Positions 37,648 to 45,915 of a stretch of DNA of 64,000 nucleotides are shown in pieces. The stretch lies in assembly GCF_002188465.1 (NCBI RefSeq), contig NZ_NINW01000025.1, positions 124,001 through 188,000 of the forward strand, read 5' to 3'. The first letter of the stretch is position 1. The number at the start of each line of letters is the position of its first letter. The DNA comes from Pigmentiphaga sp. NML080357. Lineage in GTDB: Bacteria; Pseudomonadota; Gammaproteobacteria; Burkholderiales; Burkholderiaceae_B. The position numbers and the translations under genes were made by a program. The notes under the pieces are model-generated. The model saw only the letters and a list, made by a program, of their open reading frames with translations. It was not told the DNA's origin and did not search any database.

Positions 37648-38628
37648 TCATTCGACCGAGATCTTGGCCGCCTCGACGATCCGCTTCCACTTCGCCGCCT
37701 CGGACGCCATCAATTGCCTGAGCTGCGCCGGCGTCCCGGACAATGCAGTCATCCCGAGCGAGGCCAGCTTGGCCTTGCCTTCGGGGGAACTGGTGTACTG
37801 GTTGATTGCCTGGTTCAGCGACGTGACGATGGACTCGGGAAGGCCGGCCGGGCCGACCATGGCGCTCCAGACGGTGGCTTCGAGCTTGACGCCTTGCTCG
37901 TTGGCCGTGGGCACGTCCGGCAGGCCCGAGAACCGGGCTTTCGAGGTGACGGCCAGGGCCTTCAGCTTGCCGGCCTGGATCTGGGGGATCAGGGACGTCA
38001 CGGGGGTCGAAACGCCCGCCACCGAGCCGCTCAGCGCGCCGGCCATCGCGGGCGCATCGCCCTTGTAGGGAACGGATTGGAATTCGGCACCGGTATTGAT
38101 CCGAAGATACTCGACCGCCAGGTGTCCGATGGTGCCGTTGCCCGGATTGGCGATGGACAACGCCTGCGGCGCCGATTTGCTCAGCGCGACCAGTTCGCTC
38201 AGGGTCGAGGCCTTTACCGACGGGTTGACGGCGATCATCAGCGGAATTTCGCCAACCAGCGCGATCGGCGACAAGTCTTTCTCCGGATCGAACGGCATGG
38301 GGTTATACAGCGACTTGTTGTTCGCCAGCGGGCCGGAGGTCGCCAGGCCCAAGGTATAGCCGTCCGGCGCCGACTTGGCGACGAAATCCACGCCGATGTT
38401 TCCGCCGGCGCCGGCCCGGTTCTCGACGATGAACTGCTGGCCATAACGGGCGCTCAGGTGCTGCGCAACCTGGCGGGCCACCAGATCGGAGCTGCCGCCG
38501 GGAGCGAACGAGGCAATGATGCGAACAGGCTTGTTCGGCCAGTCGCCCTGGGCCTGGACGGCGCCCGGCAGCAGCGGGAGCAGCCCGGCTGCCAAGGCGA
38601 GGGCGCGGGGGAATGCGGCCATCTTCAT
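37648..38628 (-). CDS. Bug/TctC-family periplasmic solute-binding protein
   Basis: Receptor of the tripartite tricarboxylate transporter type, a family greatly expanded in Bordetella. Signal peptide 1-26 (cleavage VQA-Q), then the diagnostic WPNKPVRIIASFAPGGSSD. The ATG at 38628 has GGAG six bases upstream; the frame extends much further but is not coding there. 326 residues. No tctA or tctB gene is nearby, so it must work with a distant permease or act as a sensor. Confidence 0.9.
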   Translation of the reverse strand: MKMAAFPRALALAAGLLPLLPGAVQAQGDWPNKPVRIIASFAPGGSSDLVARQVAQHLSARYGQQFIVENRAGAGGNIGVDFVAKSAPDGYTLGLATSGPLANNKSLYNPMPFDPEKDLSPIALVGEIPLMIAVNPSVKASTLSELVALSKSAPQALSIANPGNGTIGHLAVEYLRINTGAEFQSVPYKGDAPAMAGALSGSVAGVSTPVTSLIPQIQAGKLKALAVTSKARFSGLPDVPTANEQGVKLEATVWSAMVGPAGLPESIVTSLNQAINQYTSSPEGKAKLASLGMTALSGTPAQLRQLMASEAAKWKRIVEAAKISVE

Positions 38629-38699
38629 GGTTGTCTCCGGATAGTTTTTGTTCCCGCAGTCTCCTTCGTATCGGTAGCAGGTACAACGCCATTTTTCCG

Positions 38700-38720
38700 A
38701 GTTTTCGGTCAATGAAAACT
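38700..38720. promoter_or_regulatory. Inverted repeat between Bug receptor and hydrolase genes
   Basis: AGTTTTC (38700-38706) and GAAAACT (38714-38720) are perfect complements with a 7-bp spacer in the 221-bp divergent region. Candidate operator for an unlinked regulator. Confidence 0.35.
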
Positions 38721-38849
38721 GCTGCAATGCGGTCGGCACCGGGAGGGTCGTCAGCGCCGGGCGGGACGGACAGCCGATATTCCTTGCCGCGGAATCCGGT
38801 GTATGGTTGTTCCGCGGCTTGAACGACACGTTACGGACAAGGGGCAGCC

Positions 38850-39737
38850 ATGGCACGTCTTACGGCGGAAGATTTCCATCCAGCCTTGCTGGAGCTCTAC
38901 GATTACTACGTCCACGGGCGGATATCCCGGCGCGAGTTCCTGGACCGGGCCGGCAGGTACGCGGTCGGCGGGCTGACTGCCGCGGGCATCCTGGCCGCCC
39001 TGAGCCCCGACTATGCGCTGGCCCAGCAGGTGTCTTTCACCGATCCGGACATCGTTGCCGAGTACGTCACCTATCCCTCGCCCAAGGGCCATGGCTCGGT
39101 GCGCGGCTATCTGGTTCGCCCGGCCAGGGCGGCAGGCAAAGTGCCCGGGGTGGTGGTCGTGCACGAGAACCGCGGCCTGAACCCCTATATCGAGGACGTC
39201 GCGCGGCGCGTGGCGAAGGCCGGGTTCCTGGCCTTGGCGCCCGACGGACTGAGTTCCGTGGGGGGATATCCGGGCAATGACGACAAAGGCAGGGACCTGC
39301 AGCGGCAGGTCGACCCCGCCAAACTCATGAACGATTTCTTCGCCGCCATCGAATTCCTGATGCGGGGCGACATGACGACAGGAAAGGTGGGCATGACCGG
39401 CTTCTGCTACGGCGGTGGCGTTGCCAATGCGGCTGCCGTGGCCTATCCCGAACTGGCGGCCGCGGTGCCCTTCTATGGCCGGCAAGCCAAGCCGGAGGAC
39501 GTGCCCCGCATCCGGGCGCCGTTGCTGCTCCACTACGCCGAGCTGGACAAGGGCATCAACGAGGGATGGCCCGCCTACGAGGCGGCGCTCAAGGCGGCGG
39601 GCAAGACCTACGAGGCTTACGTCTACCCGGGCGTCAACCACGGGTTCCACAACGACTCGACACCGCGCTACGACGAGGCGGCGGCCAAGCTCGCGTGGGA
39701 ACGTACCGTAGGCTGGTTCCGGCGCTATCTCGGCTAA
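38850..39737 (+). CDS. Dienelactone hydrolase family protein with Tat signal
   Basis: Alpha/beta hydrolase with a cysteine nucleophile (GFCYGGG, Cys186) and probable triad partners Asp233 and His264 in 295 residues. An N-terminal twin-arginine signal (SRREFLDRAG, Arg27-Arg28) followed by a hydrophobic stretch ending at ALA-Q predicts periplasmic location, unlike classical cytoplasmic dienelactone hydrolases; this matches the exported YghX-like subgroup. Divergent from the Bug receptor gene. Substrate unknown. Confidence 0.87.
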   Translation: MARLTAEDFHPALLELYDYYVHGRISRREFLDRAGRYAVGGLTAAGILAALSPDYALAQQVSFTDPDIVAEYVTYPSPKGHGSVRGYLVRPARAAGKVPGVVVVHENRGLNPYIEDVARRVAKAGFLALAPDGLSSVGGYPGNDDKGRDLQRQVDPAKLMNDFFAAIEFLMRGDMTTGKVGMTGFCYGGGVANAAAVAYPELAAAVPFYGRQAKPEDVPRIRAPLLLHYAELDKGINEGWPAYEAALKAAGKTYEAYVYPGVNHGFHNDSTPRYDEAAAKLAWERTVGWFRRYLG

Positions 39738-39752
39738 TGATGTCAGGCGCGG

Positions 39753-39779
39753 GGAGCCGATGCTAGCGGGTGCGGCTCC
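39753..39779 (+). terminator. Possible weak terminator after the dienelactone hydrolase gene
   Basis: GGAGCCG (39753-39759) pairs with CGGCTCC (39773-39779) around a 13-nt loop, followed only by TT. Position after the stop codon fits a terminator, but the T-run is poor. Confidence 0.3.
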
Positions 39780-39842
39780 TTCAGGTGCGCAATATCTGGC
39801 CTGGAGCAGCCGCCCATGCGGGGGACATCGGCGGGTATCGCT

Positions 39843-40823
39843 TTATTCCGGCTTGACGCCCGCCATCTCGACCGCGGTACGCAGGATGGACACGTCGTCG
39901 CGCAGCGCGGCGCCGAACTCCTCTGGCGTGCTGCCGATCACGCTCCAGTGCTGCTCCTCTATCTTGGTGCGCACGTCCGGCTGCTTGAGCACCGCGCGAA
40001 AGGCCTCGGCGAGTTTCGCGACGATGGGGGCCGGCGTGCCCGCGGGAGCCACGAATCCCATCCAGTTGCCGAAGGGACGGAAGTCCGGAAAGGTTTCGGT
40101 AATGGCGGGTACGTCGGGATGCAGCGGATGGCGCTTGGGCGTCATGAACGCCAGCACCTTCACCTGGCCTTCTTTCCATTGGCCCAGCAGGCTGCCCACG
40201 CTCAGTATCGTCGCATCGAGCCTGCCTGCCAGCAGTTCGATCGAGATCGGCCCCGCGCCCTGGTAGGGCACGTGCAGCATGTCGACGTGGGCGGCCGCCT
40301 TGAACTGTTCGCCCAGCAGGTGATTGAACGAACCGTTGCCCACGCTGGCGTAGGTCAGCTTGCCGGGATGGCGCTTGAGGTAATCGACGAATTCGCGCGT
40401 GGTGTTCACCGGGAGCTTGGCGCTGACCATGAGGGCGACCGGGATGTCGGCGATCGCAGTGATGGGAACGAAGTTCTTGAGCGGATCGTAGGGCAGGTCC
40501 TTGCGCAGGTAGCTGTTGAGCAGGAATGCCGAGGTCGTCGTCAGGTGGATGGCATAGCCGTCGGGAGCCATGCGGGCGGCGTAGCCGGTACCCACGATGC
40601 CGTTGGCACCCGGACGGTTCTCGAACACGAGCGGCTGGCCCAGGATCTTGCCGGCACGGTCGGCAATGAGGCGGCCGATGGCGTCGACCGGCGAGCCCGT
40701 CGGATAGGGGAACACGACGTGGATGGGCTTGCTGGGGTAGGCCTGGGCGGCCGCCGTGAGCGGACCGGCGGTGCAGAGCAGCGCGCCCAGCGCGCGGGTG
40801 AGCAGTCGGAAGGCTTGTCTCAT
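39843..40823 (-). CDS. Bug/TctC-family periplasmic solute-binding protein
   Basis: Second receptor of this family in the window, 326 residues with a signal peptide (cleavage near AQA-Y, 28/29) and YPSKPIHVVFPYPTGSPVD. It is the last gene of a four-gene operon; its ATG overlaps the esterase stop (ATGA). It probably captures the compound metabolised by the operon's enzymes. Membrane components are not encoded nearby. Confidence 0.9.
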   Translation of the reverse strand: MRQAFRLLTRALGALLCTAGPLTAAAQAYPSKPIHVVFPYPTGSPVDAIGRLIADRAGKILGQPLVFENRPGANGIVGTGYAARMAPDGYAIHLTTTSAFLLNSYLRKDLPYDPLKNFVPITAIADIPVALMVSAKLPVNTTREFVDYLKRHPGKLTYASVGNGSFNHLLGEQFKAAAHVDMLHVPYQGAGPISIELLAGRLDATILSVGSLLGQWKEGQVKVLAFMTPKRHPLHPDVPAITETFPDFRPFGNWMGFVAPAGTPAPIVAKLAEAFRAVLKQPDVRTKIEEQHWSVIGSTPEEFGAALRDDVSILRTAVEMAGVKPE

Positions 40824-41875
40824 CGGTGATCCTCGAGGGGCGGATGGTCGCCGGGATGCATGGCCCCGGCATGTCGGACAGCGCCGTGGCGGTCTACGCC
40901 CGGCGCTGGGTGGGGGGCCTCGCCGCGCAGGCATGCGCGCAGTGCGAGGCAGATCTCGTCGTTGGCCCGGCGCGCGGCGGCGGAGGCCTCGAAGAACCCG
41001 AAGAATGGGTGGAACATATCGCCGTAGCGCAGCAGCCGGACGGCGACTCCCGCGGCGCGGAGCCGCTCGGCGTAGGCGACGCCTTCTTCCTGCAGGGGGT
41101 CGTGCCCCGCCACCGCGATGACGGTGGCGGGCGACCGGGCGACGCTGGGGGCGCGCAGCGGCGATGGGGGGAAGGCGGCGGACTCGCCGCTGCGCGTCCC
41201 CATGTAGAGCCGGGCGATCTCGCGCAGGTCGGAAGGGCTTAGCATCGGATAGTCCCGGCCCGGCTGCGCAAGACGACCGGGGTCGCGCGCCATGTCCAGG
41301 CCGGGCACGATGAGCAGTTGGGCCGCGAGCGGCGCGGCACGGTCGCGGCACAGCAAGGCCGCGCTGGCCGCCAGGTTGGCGCCGGCGCTTTCGCCCGCCA
41401 CCGCCACGCGATCGGGGTCGCCGCCGAGATCCGTGGCATGTGCCAGCGCCCAGCAGGTCGCGGCGAGCGCGTCGTCATGCGCCGCCGGGTAGGGATGCTC
41501 GGGGGCCAGCCGGTAGTCCACCGATACGATGACCGCATCCACGTCGCGGCAGAGTTTGCGCGCGATGTCGTCCATCAATTCGACGCTGCCGAGCACGAAG
41601 CCGCCGCCGTGGAAGAACACCACGGTGGCGTGGGGGCCGGTGGAGGCCGGCCGGTAGATCCGGACCGGTACCCGGCTGGGTCCGGTTCCGGCGTTCGTGT
41701 CTTCGACCTTGCGGACGGCGGGAACGCCATGGCGCTGGCGCGCCGACAGGATGGCGCGCGCGAGCCGCTCCCGGGCTTGCGCGGCCTCCCCCGAGAACGG
41801 TGGGGGTGCGCCGTTGGCGCGCATCGCGGCGACGATGGCGGCCAGGTCCGGATCCAGTGGCTGCAGCGTGCTCAT
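40820..41875 (-). CDS. Alpha/beta hydrolase, hormone-sensitive lipase (Aes/HSL) family
   Basis: Cytoplasmic carboxylesterase-type enzyme of 351 residues. Oxyanion-hole HGGGF (89-93), nucleophile Ser163 in GESAG, acid Asp in AGHDPL and a C-terminal His in FHPFFGF complete the family layout. The ATG at 41875 is chosen from the conserved N-terminus; the frame extends upstream. Third gene of the operon. It may hydrolyse an ester or N-formyl intermediate. Confidence 0.87.
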   Translation of the reverse strand: MSTLQPLDPDLAAIVAAMRANGAPPPFSGEAAQARERLARAILSARQRHGVPAVRKVEDTNAGTGPSRVPVRIYRPASTGPHATVVFFHGGGFVLGSVELMDDIARKLCRDVDAVIVSVDYRLAPEHPYPAAHDDALAATCWALAHATDLGGDPDRVAVAGESAGANLAASAALLCRDRAAPLAAQLLIVPGLDMARDPGRLAQPGRDYPMLSPSDLREIARLYMGTRSGESAAFPPSPLRAPSVARSPATVIAVAGHDPLQEEGVAYAERLRAAGVAVRLLRYGDMFHPFFGFFEASAAARRANDEICLALRACLRGEAPHPAPGVDRHGAVRHAGAMHPGDHPPLEDHR

Positions 41876-41948
41876 CGGAGTGTCTTCCTGTCGCTGCGCG
41901 ACATCCTCCCCGAGGGAGGGAGCGCGCCCTTCGGGCGGCCGCGCGCGC

Positions 41949-43286
41949 TCATGTAGACAGCCCCAGAACATGGTCCTGCGAGGCGCGGGCGCGGCGGCGC
42001 AAGGCGTCCAGGTCGATGTCGAGCATCCGGCCGTGGCGCTTGACCGCGCGGCCCGCCACGAATACCGAATCGACGTTGCCGGGATGCGCCGCCAGCACCA
42101 CGGCACCCACCGCATCGGAAACGGGAGCCAGGTTCAGGTCCTCGCCGCGTATGAGCACGAGGTCGGCCTGCTTGCCCGGCGTGAGCGATCCGACCTTGCT
42201 TTCCAGGCCATTGGCGCGCGCGCCGGCCATCGTGGCGAATTCGAGTACGTCCCGCAAAGACAGGGTGGCCGGCGCGTCCGCCTCGCGCGAGTGGCCGCCG
42301 CCCATCCACGACCGGTAGTAGGCAAAGGCATGGCGCATCTGGGTGAACATGTCGCCTGAGCATTTCGTTTCGGTATCGCCGCTGAGGCTGGGGCGTACGC
42401 CGGCCGCCAGCAATCGGTCGAAGGGGATGTCGCCGATGCCCTGTGCATTCATTTCGCAGTGCACGCCGAGCGAGGCGCTGACCCCCGCGTCGGCCATCAT
42501 GGCGATTTCATCGCGGCCGCAGAAGCAGCAATGCACGAAGGTCAGGTCCGGTCCGAGCGCGCCCTCCCGCTGCATCTGCGCGACGGCGCGCACCGACCCG
42601 TTGCGCGCATAGGCGCCCATATGGATGCTCGACCGTATTCCCAGTTCGCGGGCCAGGCGCAGATCGTCCAGCCACACTTCGCGCCGCGCCATCTCGGGAC
42701 CGCGCGCGGCCATGGCCAGCGTCAGCAATTGGTCCTCGGAGGAGAAATACTCGCGGCGCAGGCGACGGATGTCCTGCGGATGGCCGAGCGCGCTGTCGAA
42801 CATCCAGGCAGAGCCGTCCACCAGCGGCCAGCCGTGGCCGAAGACACCGCGTATGCCGGCATCGCGCAGCGCCTGGATGGCCGCGTCGCCGTGGTCGGGA
42901 CTGTTCTGCACATGCGACCAGTCCAGCATGGTGGTGATGCCGCTGTCCAGGGCCGAGACCGCCCCGAGCAGCGTGCCGACATAGACGTCCTCGGTGCGGA
43001 AGGCGGCGCCCTTGGCGCCCAGCATTTCGGCGAAGTAGATCTGCGGGTCGATGTCGGCGTAGCGGTGGCGCACGCAGGTCTGCCAGGCGTGGCGATGGGT
43101 ATCGACGAAGCCCGGCAGCACGATCATGCCGGCGGCTTCGATACGTTCGGCATCGCCGACGTCCAGCCGTGGCGCGATCGCGGCGATGCGGTCCCCCTCG
43201 ATCAGCAGGTCGCCGCGCGGCAGGTCGCCGATTTGCGGATCCACGCTGACGATCCAGCCATTCTTGAGGAGGGTGCGCCGTGTCAT
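41949..43286 (-). CDS. Amidohydrolase superfamily protein, TrzN/AtzA/cytosine deaminase-like
   Basis: Metal-dependent hydrolase or deaminase of 445 residues. Metal ligands are visible: THRH (His64, His66), SIHMGAY, VHCC and the late SGDTE aspartate, as in the chlorohydrolase/deaminase subgroup. The start codon overlaps the hydroxylase stop (ATGA at 43286), favouring it over the ATG seven codons upstream. Second gene of the operon. The pairing with an aromatic hydroxylase suggests attack on a ring amine, amide or N-heterocycle. Confidence 0.85.
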   Translation of the reverse strand: MTRRTLLKNGWIVSVDPQIGDLPRGDLLIEGDRIAAIAPRLDVGDAERIEAAGMIVLPGFVDTHRHAWQTCVRHRYADIDPQIYFAEMLGAKGAAFRTEDVYVGTLLGAVSALDSGITTMLDWSHVQNSPDHGDAAIQALRDAGIRGVFGHGWPLVDGSAWMFDSALGHPQDIRRLRREYFSSEDQLLTLAMAARGPEMARREVWLDDLRLARELGIRSSIHMGAYARNGSVRAVAQMQREGALGPDLTFVHCCFCGRDEIAMMADAGVSASLGVHCEMNAQGIGDIPFDRLLAAGVRPSLSGDTETKCSGDMFTQMRHAFAYYRSWMGGGHSREADAPATLSLRDVLEFATMAGARANGLESKVGSLTPGKQADLVLIRGEDLNLAPVSDAVGAVVLAAHPGNVDSVFVAGRAVKRHGRMLDIDLDALRRRARASQDHVLGLST

Positions 43287-44791
43287 GGCCGCGTCCCCCG
43301 CATCCATCGGGCGAGTTCGGATCGCACCTCGGCACCTTGTGCCGTTTCGTCCTTGGCCCAGGCCACGTAGCCGTCCGGCCGTACCAGCAGGGCTTTCACG
43401 CGCTCAAGCCCGGCGGGAGGATTGCCGACCCTGGCCTGCAGCATGCGCACCGGCAGGCCGCCCAGGTCGAGCGCTTGGAACTGGCCGCCATAGCCTTCCA
43501 GGTCCAGCAGCACGAAGCGCCGGTCGCGCAGCAGTTGGGCCAGCCGCATGGGTTGGCCATCCTGCGAAACGAGGTCGAGGTCGGGGGCATGCTGGCCTGC
43601 CAGCGGATGGCTGCCCGGCGGCGCGGGGTAGGGATGGACGAGGCCGCAGAGTTCGCGCACCAGCTTGCGCTGCACGTCGGGCAAGGGAATGAAGTCCCGT
43701 TGCAGGCGCCGCTTGAGCGCCACGCCTTCGGCACCGAAGTTGAACTGCAGCGCGCATTGGGCCATGACGCTTTCCAGGAGATCGTGCATGACGGGACGCC
43801 GTTCGGCATCGTAGCTGTCGAGGATGGATTCGTCGCTCAGGCCCTTGATGACATAGGCCAGTTTCCATCCGAGGTTGAAAGCGTCCTGCAAGCAGAAGTT
43901 CATGCCCACCCCGCTGGCGGGGTAATGGATGCGTGCCGATTCGCCCACCAGGAATACCCGTCCGCTGCGCAGCGTGGAGACGGCGCGCATCTGGTCGTCG
44001 AAGCGCGAGGCCCACCGGTAGCCGCGTATGCCGTAGTCCGTGCCATGCACGTCGCGGATGCACTGCAGCGCCTCCTCCAGCGTGACCGGTTCGTCCTTGG
44101 ACGCATGCCGCCGGTCGCGATGCACGATGTTGAAGCGTGTAATGCCTTCGCCGAAGGCATAGCCGCGTATCCATCCCATTTCGTTGTCGACGTTGATGCG
44201 CCCTCCGGGCCAGGGCGCCTCCAGCTCCGCGTCGAAAACGATGCCGCGGAACGTGCCGGGGCGGCCCTCGAACGACAGCCCCGATTGCGCGCGCACCGTG
44301 CTGCGGCCGCCGTCGGCGCCCACCACGTAGCGGGCTTCCAGGGTCGTGGCGGAGCCGGTGCCGCCGCTCACCTCCAGCTCGACGCCTTCGGGTGTTTGCC
44401 GCAGCGCGCGAGCCTCGGCGCCGCGGCGGATCTCGGCGCCGCTCTCGGCCGCCCACTCCCAGAGGATCTCTTCCGTCATGTTCTGCGGAAGGCCGAGCGT
44501 GAACCCGAAGCGCGACTCCAGGTAATGCCATTCGATGGGGTGGAAGCCGGCCCAGATGTGCGAAGGCCGGAAGGGGTAGGGGCTGATGGCGCAGGTCTTC
44601 CGGATGAACCGGTCGGCAATGCCGCGGGCATCGAAGAGCTCCAGCACGCGGGGCAGCAGCGTGCCGGCGCGCGACTGCACCCCCTCGGTGCGGCGCTCCA
44701 GCACCAGCGTGCGTGCGCCGGCGCCGGCCAGCTCGGCGGCCATGGTCAGGCCCGACGGTCCGCCGCCGACCACGATTACGTCCCACTGCAT
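43283..44791 (-). CDS. FAD-dependent aromatic hydroxylase (PheA/TfdB/MhpA family)
   Basis: NAD(P)H-dependent flavin monooxygenase of 502 residues that would hydroxylate a phenolic or heteroaromatic ring. FAD-binding GGGPSG (9-14), ADGGRSTVR and a C-terminal thioredoxin-like domain are present. The usual second FAD motif GDAAH reads GESAR here (VFLVGESARIHYPASG), a noticeable variant. GGAG precedes the ATG at 44791. First gene of the operon, divergent from a LysR gene. Confidence 0.87.
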   Translation of the reverse strand: MQWDVIVVGGGPSGLTMAAELAGAGARTLVLERRTEGVQSRAGTLLPRVLELFDARGIADRFIRKTCAISPYPFRPSHIWAGFHPIEWHYLESRFGFTLGLPQNMTEEILWEWAAESGAEIRRGAEARALRQTPEGVELEVSGGTGSATTLEARYVVGADGGRSTVRAQSGLSFEGRPGTFRGIVFDAELEAPWPGGRINVDNEMGWIRGYAFGEGITRFNIVHRDRRHASKDEPVTLEEALQCIRDVHGTDYGIRGYRWASRFDDQMRAVSTLRSGRVFLVGESARIHYPASGVGMNFCLQDAFNLGWKLAYVIKGLSDESILDSYDAERRPVMHDLLESVMAQCALQFNFGAEGVALKRRLQRDFIPLPDVQRKLVRELCGLVHPYPAPPGSHPLAGQHAPDLDLVSQDGQPMRLAQLLRDRRFVLLDLEGYGGQFQALDLGGLPVRMLQARVGNPPAGLERVKALLVRPDGYVAWAKDETAQGAEVRSELARWMRGTRP

Positions 44792-44899
44792 CGTCTGTCT
44801 CCACCTTCTGCCAGGCTGCCGCCCGATATGGCCTCGGGTGCGGCGCCGCTTGACGAGCATGGTCGGTCAGCCGGTCGACACACGTAAAGTTAATTGTTT

Positions 44900-44914
44900 A
44901 AATGCAATGCATTT
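44900..44914. promoter_or_regulatory. Palindrome in the hydroxylase/LysR divergent promoter
   Basis: AAATGC (44900-44905) and GCATTT (44909-44914) are perfect complements around AAT, 21 bases before the LysR start codon and in an AT-rich patch. Size and position suit a LysR-type binding site (T-N11-A fits TGCAATGCA-centred symmetry loosely). Confidence 0.4.
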
Positions 44915-44934
44915 GCGGCATAAATGGAGTGGCG

Positions 44935-45915
44935 ATGCGTTTCAACAAGCTCGACCTCAACCTCCTGGTGGTGCTCGATGCCCTTCTGGCCACGCGCAGC
45001 GTGAGCCGCGCCGCCGAGCGAGTCTTCCTGAGCCAGCCGGCCACGAGCCTGGCACTGGGTCGCCTGCGGGACTATTTCGACGACGAATTGCTGGTGCCCG
45101 TGGGCAAGACGCTGGTGCTCACGCCGCTGGCCGAACAGCTGATCAAGCCGGTACGGGAGGTCCTGCTGCAGATACAGACGGTGACCCGCGCCCGGCCCAC
45201 CTTCGACCCGGCGACCGCCACGCGGCGGTTCACCATCGAGTCGTCGGACTACGTCATCGCCGTGCTGCTGTCCGAAGTGGTCAGGCGCGCCGCACGGCTG
45301 GCGCCCCTGATGCAATTCGACCTGCGGGCCATCAGCCCGCAGACCCACGAGCACCTGGACAGCGGCGAGATCGAACTGCTCATCGCGCCGGAGTTCGCCA
45401 TCGTGCAGGGCCATCCCGCCGAGCCGTTGTTCGAGGACACGTTTTCCTGCCTGGTCTGCCAGGCCCATTCCGCGCCGGACGCCGCGATCTCCAGGGAGGC
45501 CTATTTCGCCGCGGGACATGTCGGGGTGGAGTGGGGCGGCGGGAGGCGCATCACCTACGACGCGCGGATGCTGGCGGGTAGCCGGCAGGTGCGGCGGCAG
45601 GACGTGATCGCGCCCAACTTCACGCTGGTGCCCGAGCTGCTGGTGGGAACGCCGCGCATCGCGACGCTGCCCACGAGGCTGGCTAGGCATATGGCCGCGC
45701 GTTTTCCGCTGCGAGTGGTGCCGTGCCCGATCGCGATTCCGCGGTTTGCCGAGAACGTGCAGTGGCACAAGTACCAGGAGCGCGATCCAGCGATCTCGTG
45801 GTTGCGCGAGCTACTGCGCACTACCGCCCGCGACCTGCCGCCACTGGATGCGTCGCGCCGGGGGCCGCCGCGTCGCCGGCGCCACCCAGTTCGTCACACC
45901 GGGGAATTTTCCTGA
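44935..45915 (+). CDS. LysR-family regulator, NodD-like
   Basis: 326 residues with N-terminal winged helix-turn-helix (LDALLATRSVSRAAERVFLS) and the FNKLDLNLLVVLDALL start typical of NodD/PcpR/LinR-type LysR proteins that govern aromatic-catabolic operons. GGAG sits five bases before the ATG at 44935. It probably activates the divergent hydroxylase operon. Its 3' end overlaps that of the next, convergent LysR gene by 22 bp. Confidence 0.92.
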   Translation: MRFNKLDLNLLVVLDALLATRSVSRAAERVFLSQPATSLALGRLRDYFDDELLVPVGKTLVLTPLAEQLIKPVREVLLQIQTVTRARPTFDPATATRRFTIESSDYVIAVLLSEVVRRAARLAPLMQFDLRAISPQTHEHLDSGEIELLIAPEFAIVQGHPAEPLFEDTFSCLVCQAHSAPDAAISREAYFAAGHVGVEWGGGRRITYDARMLAGSRQVRRQDVIAPNFTLVPELLVGTPRIATLPTRLARHMAARFPLRVVPCPIAIPRFAENVQWHKYQERDPAISWLRELLRTTARDLPPLDASRRGPPRRRRHPVRHTGEFS

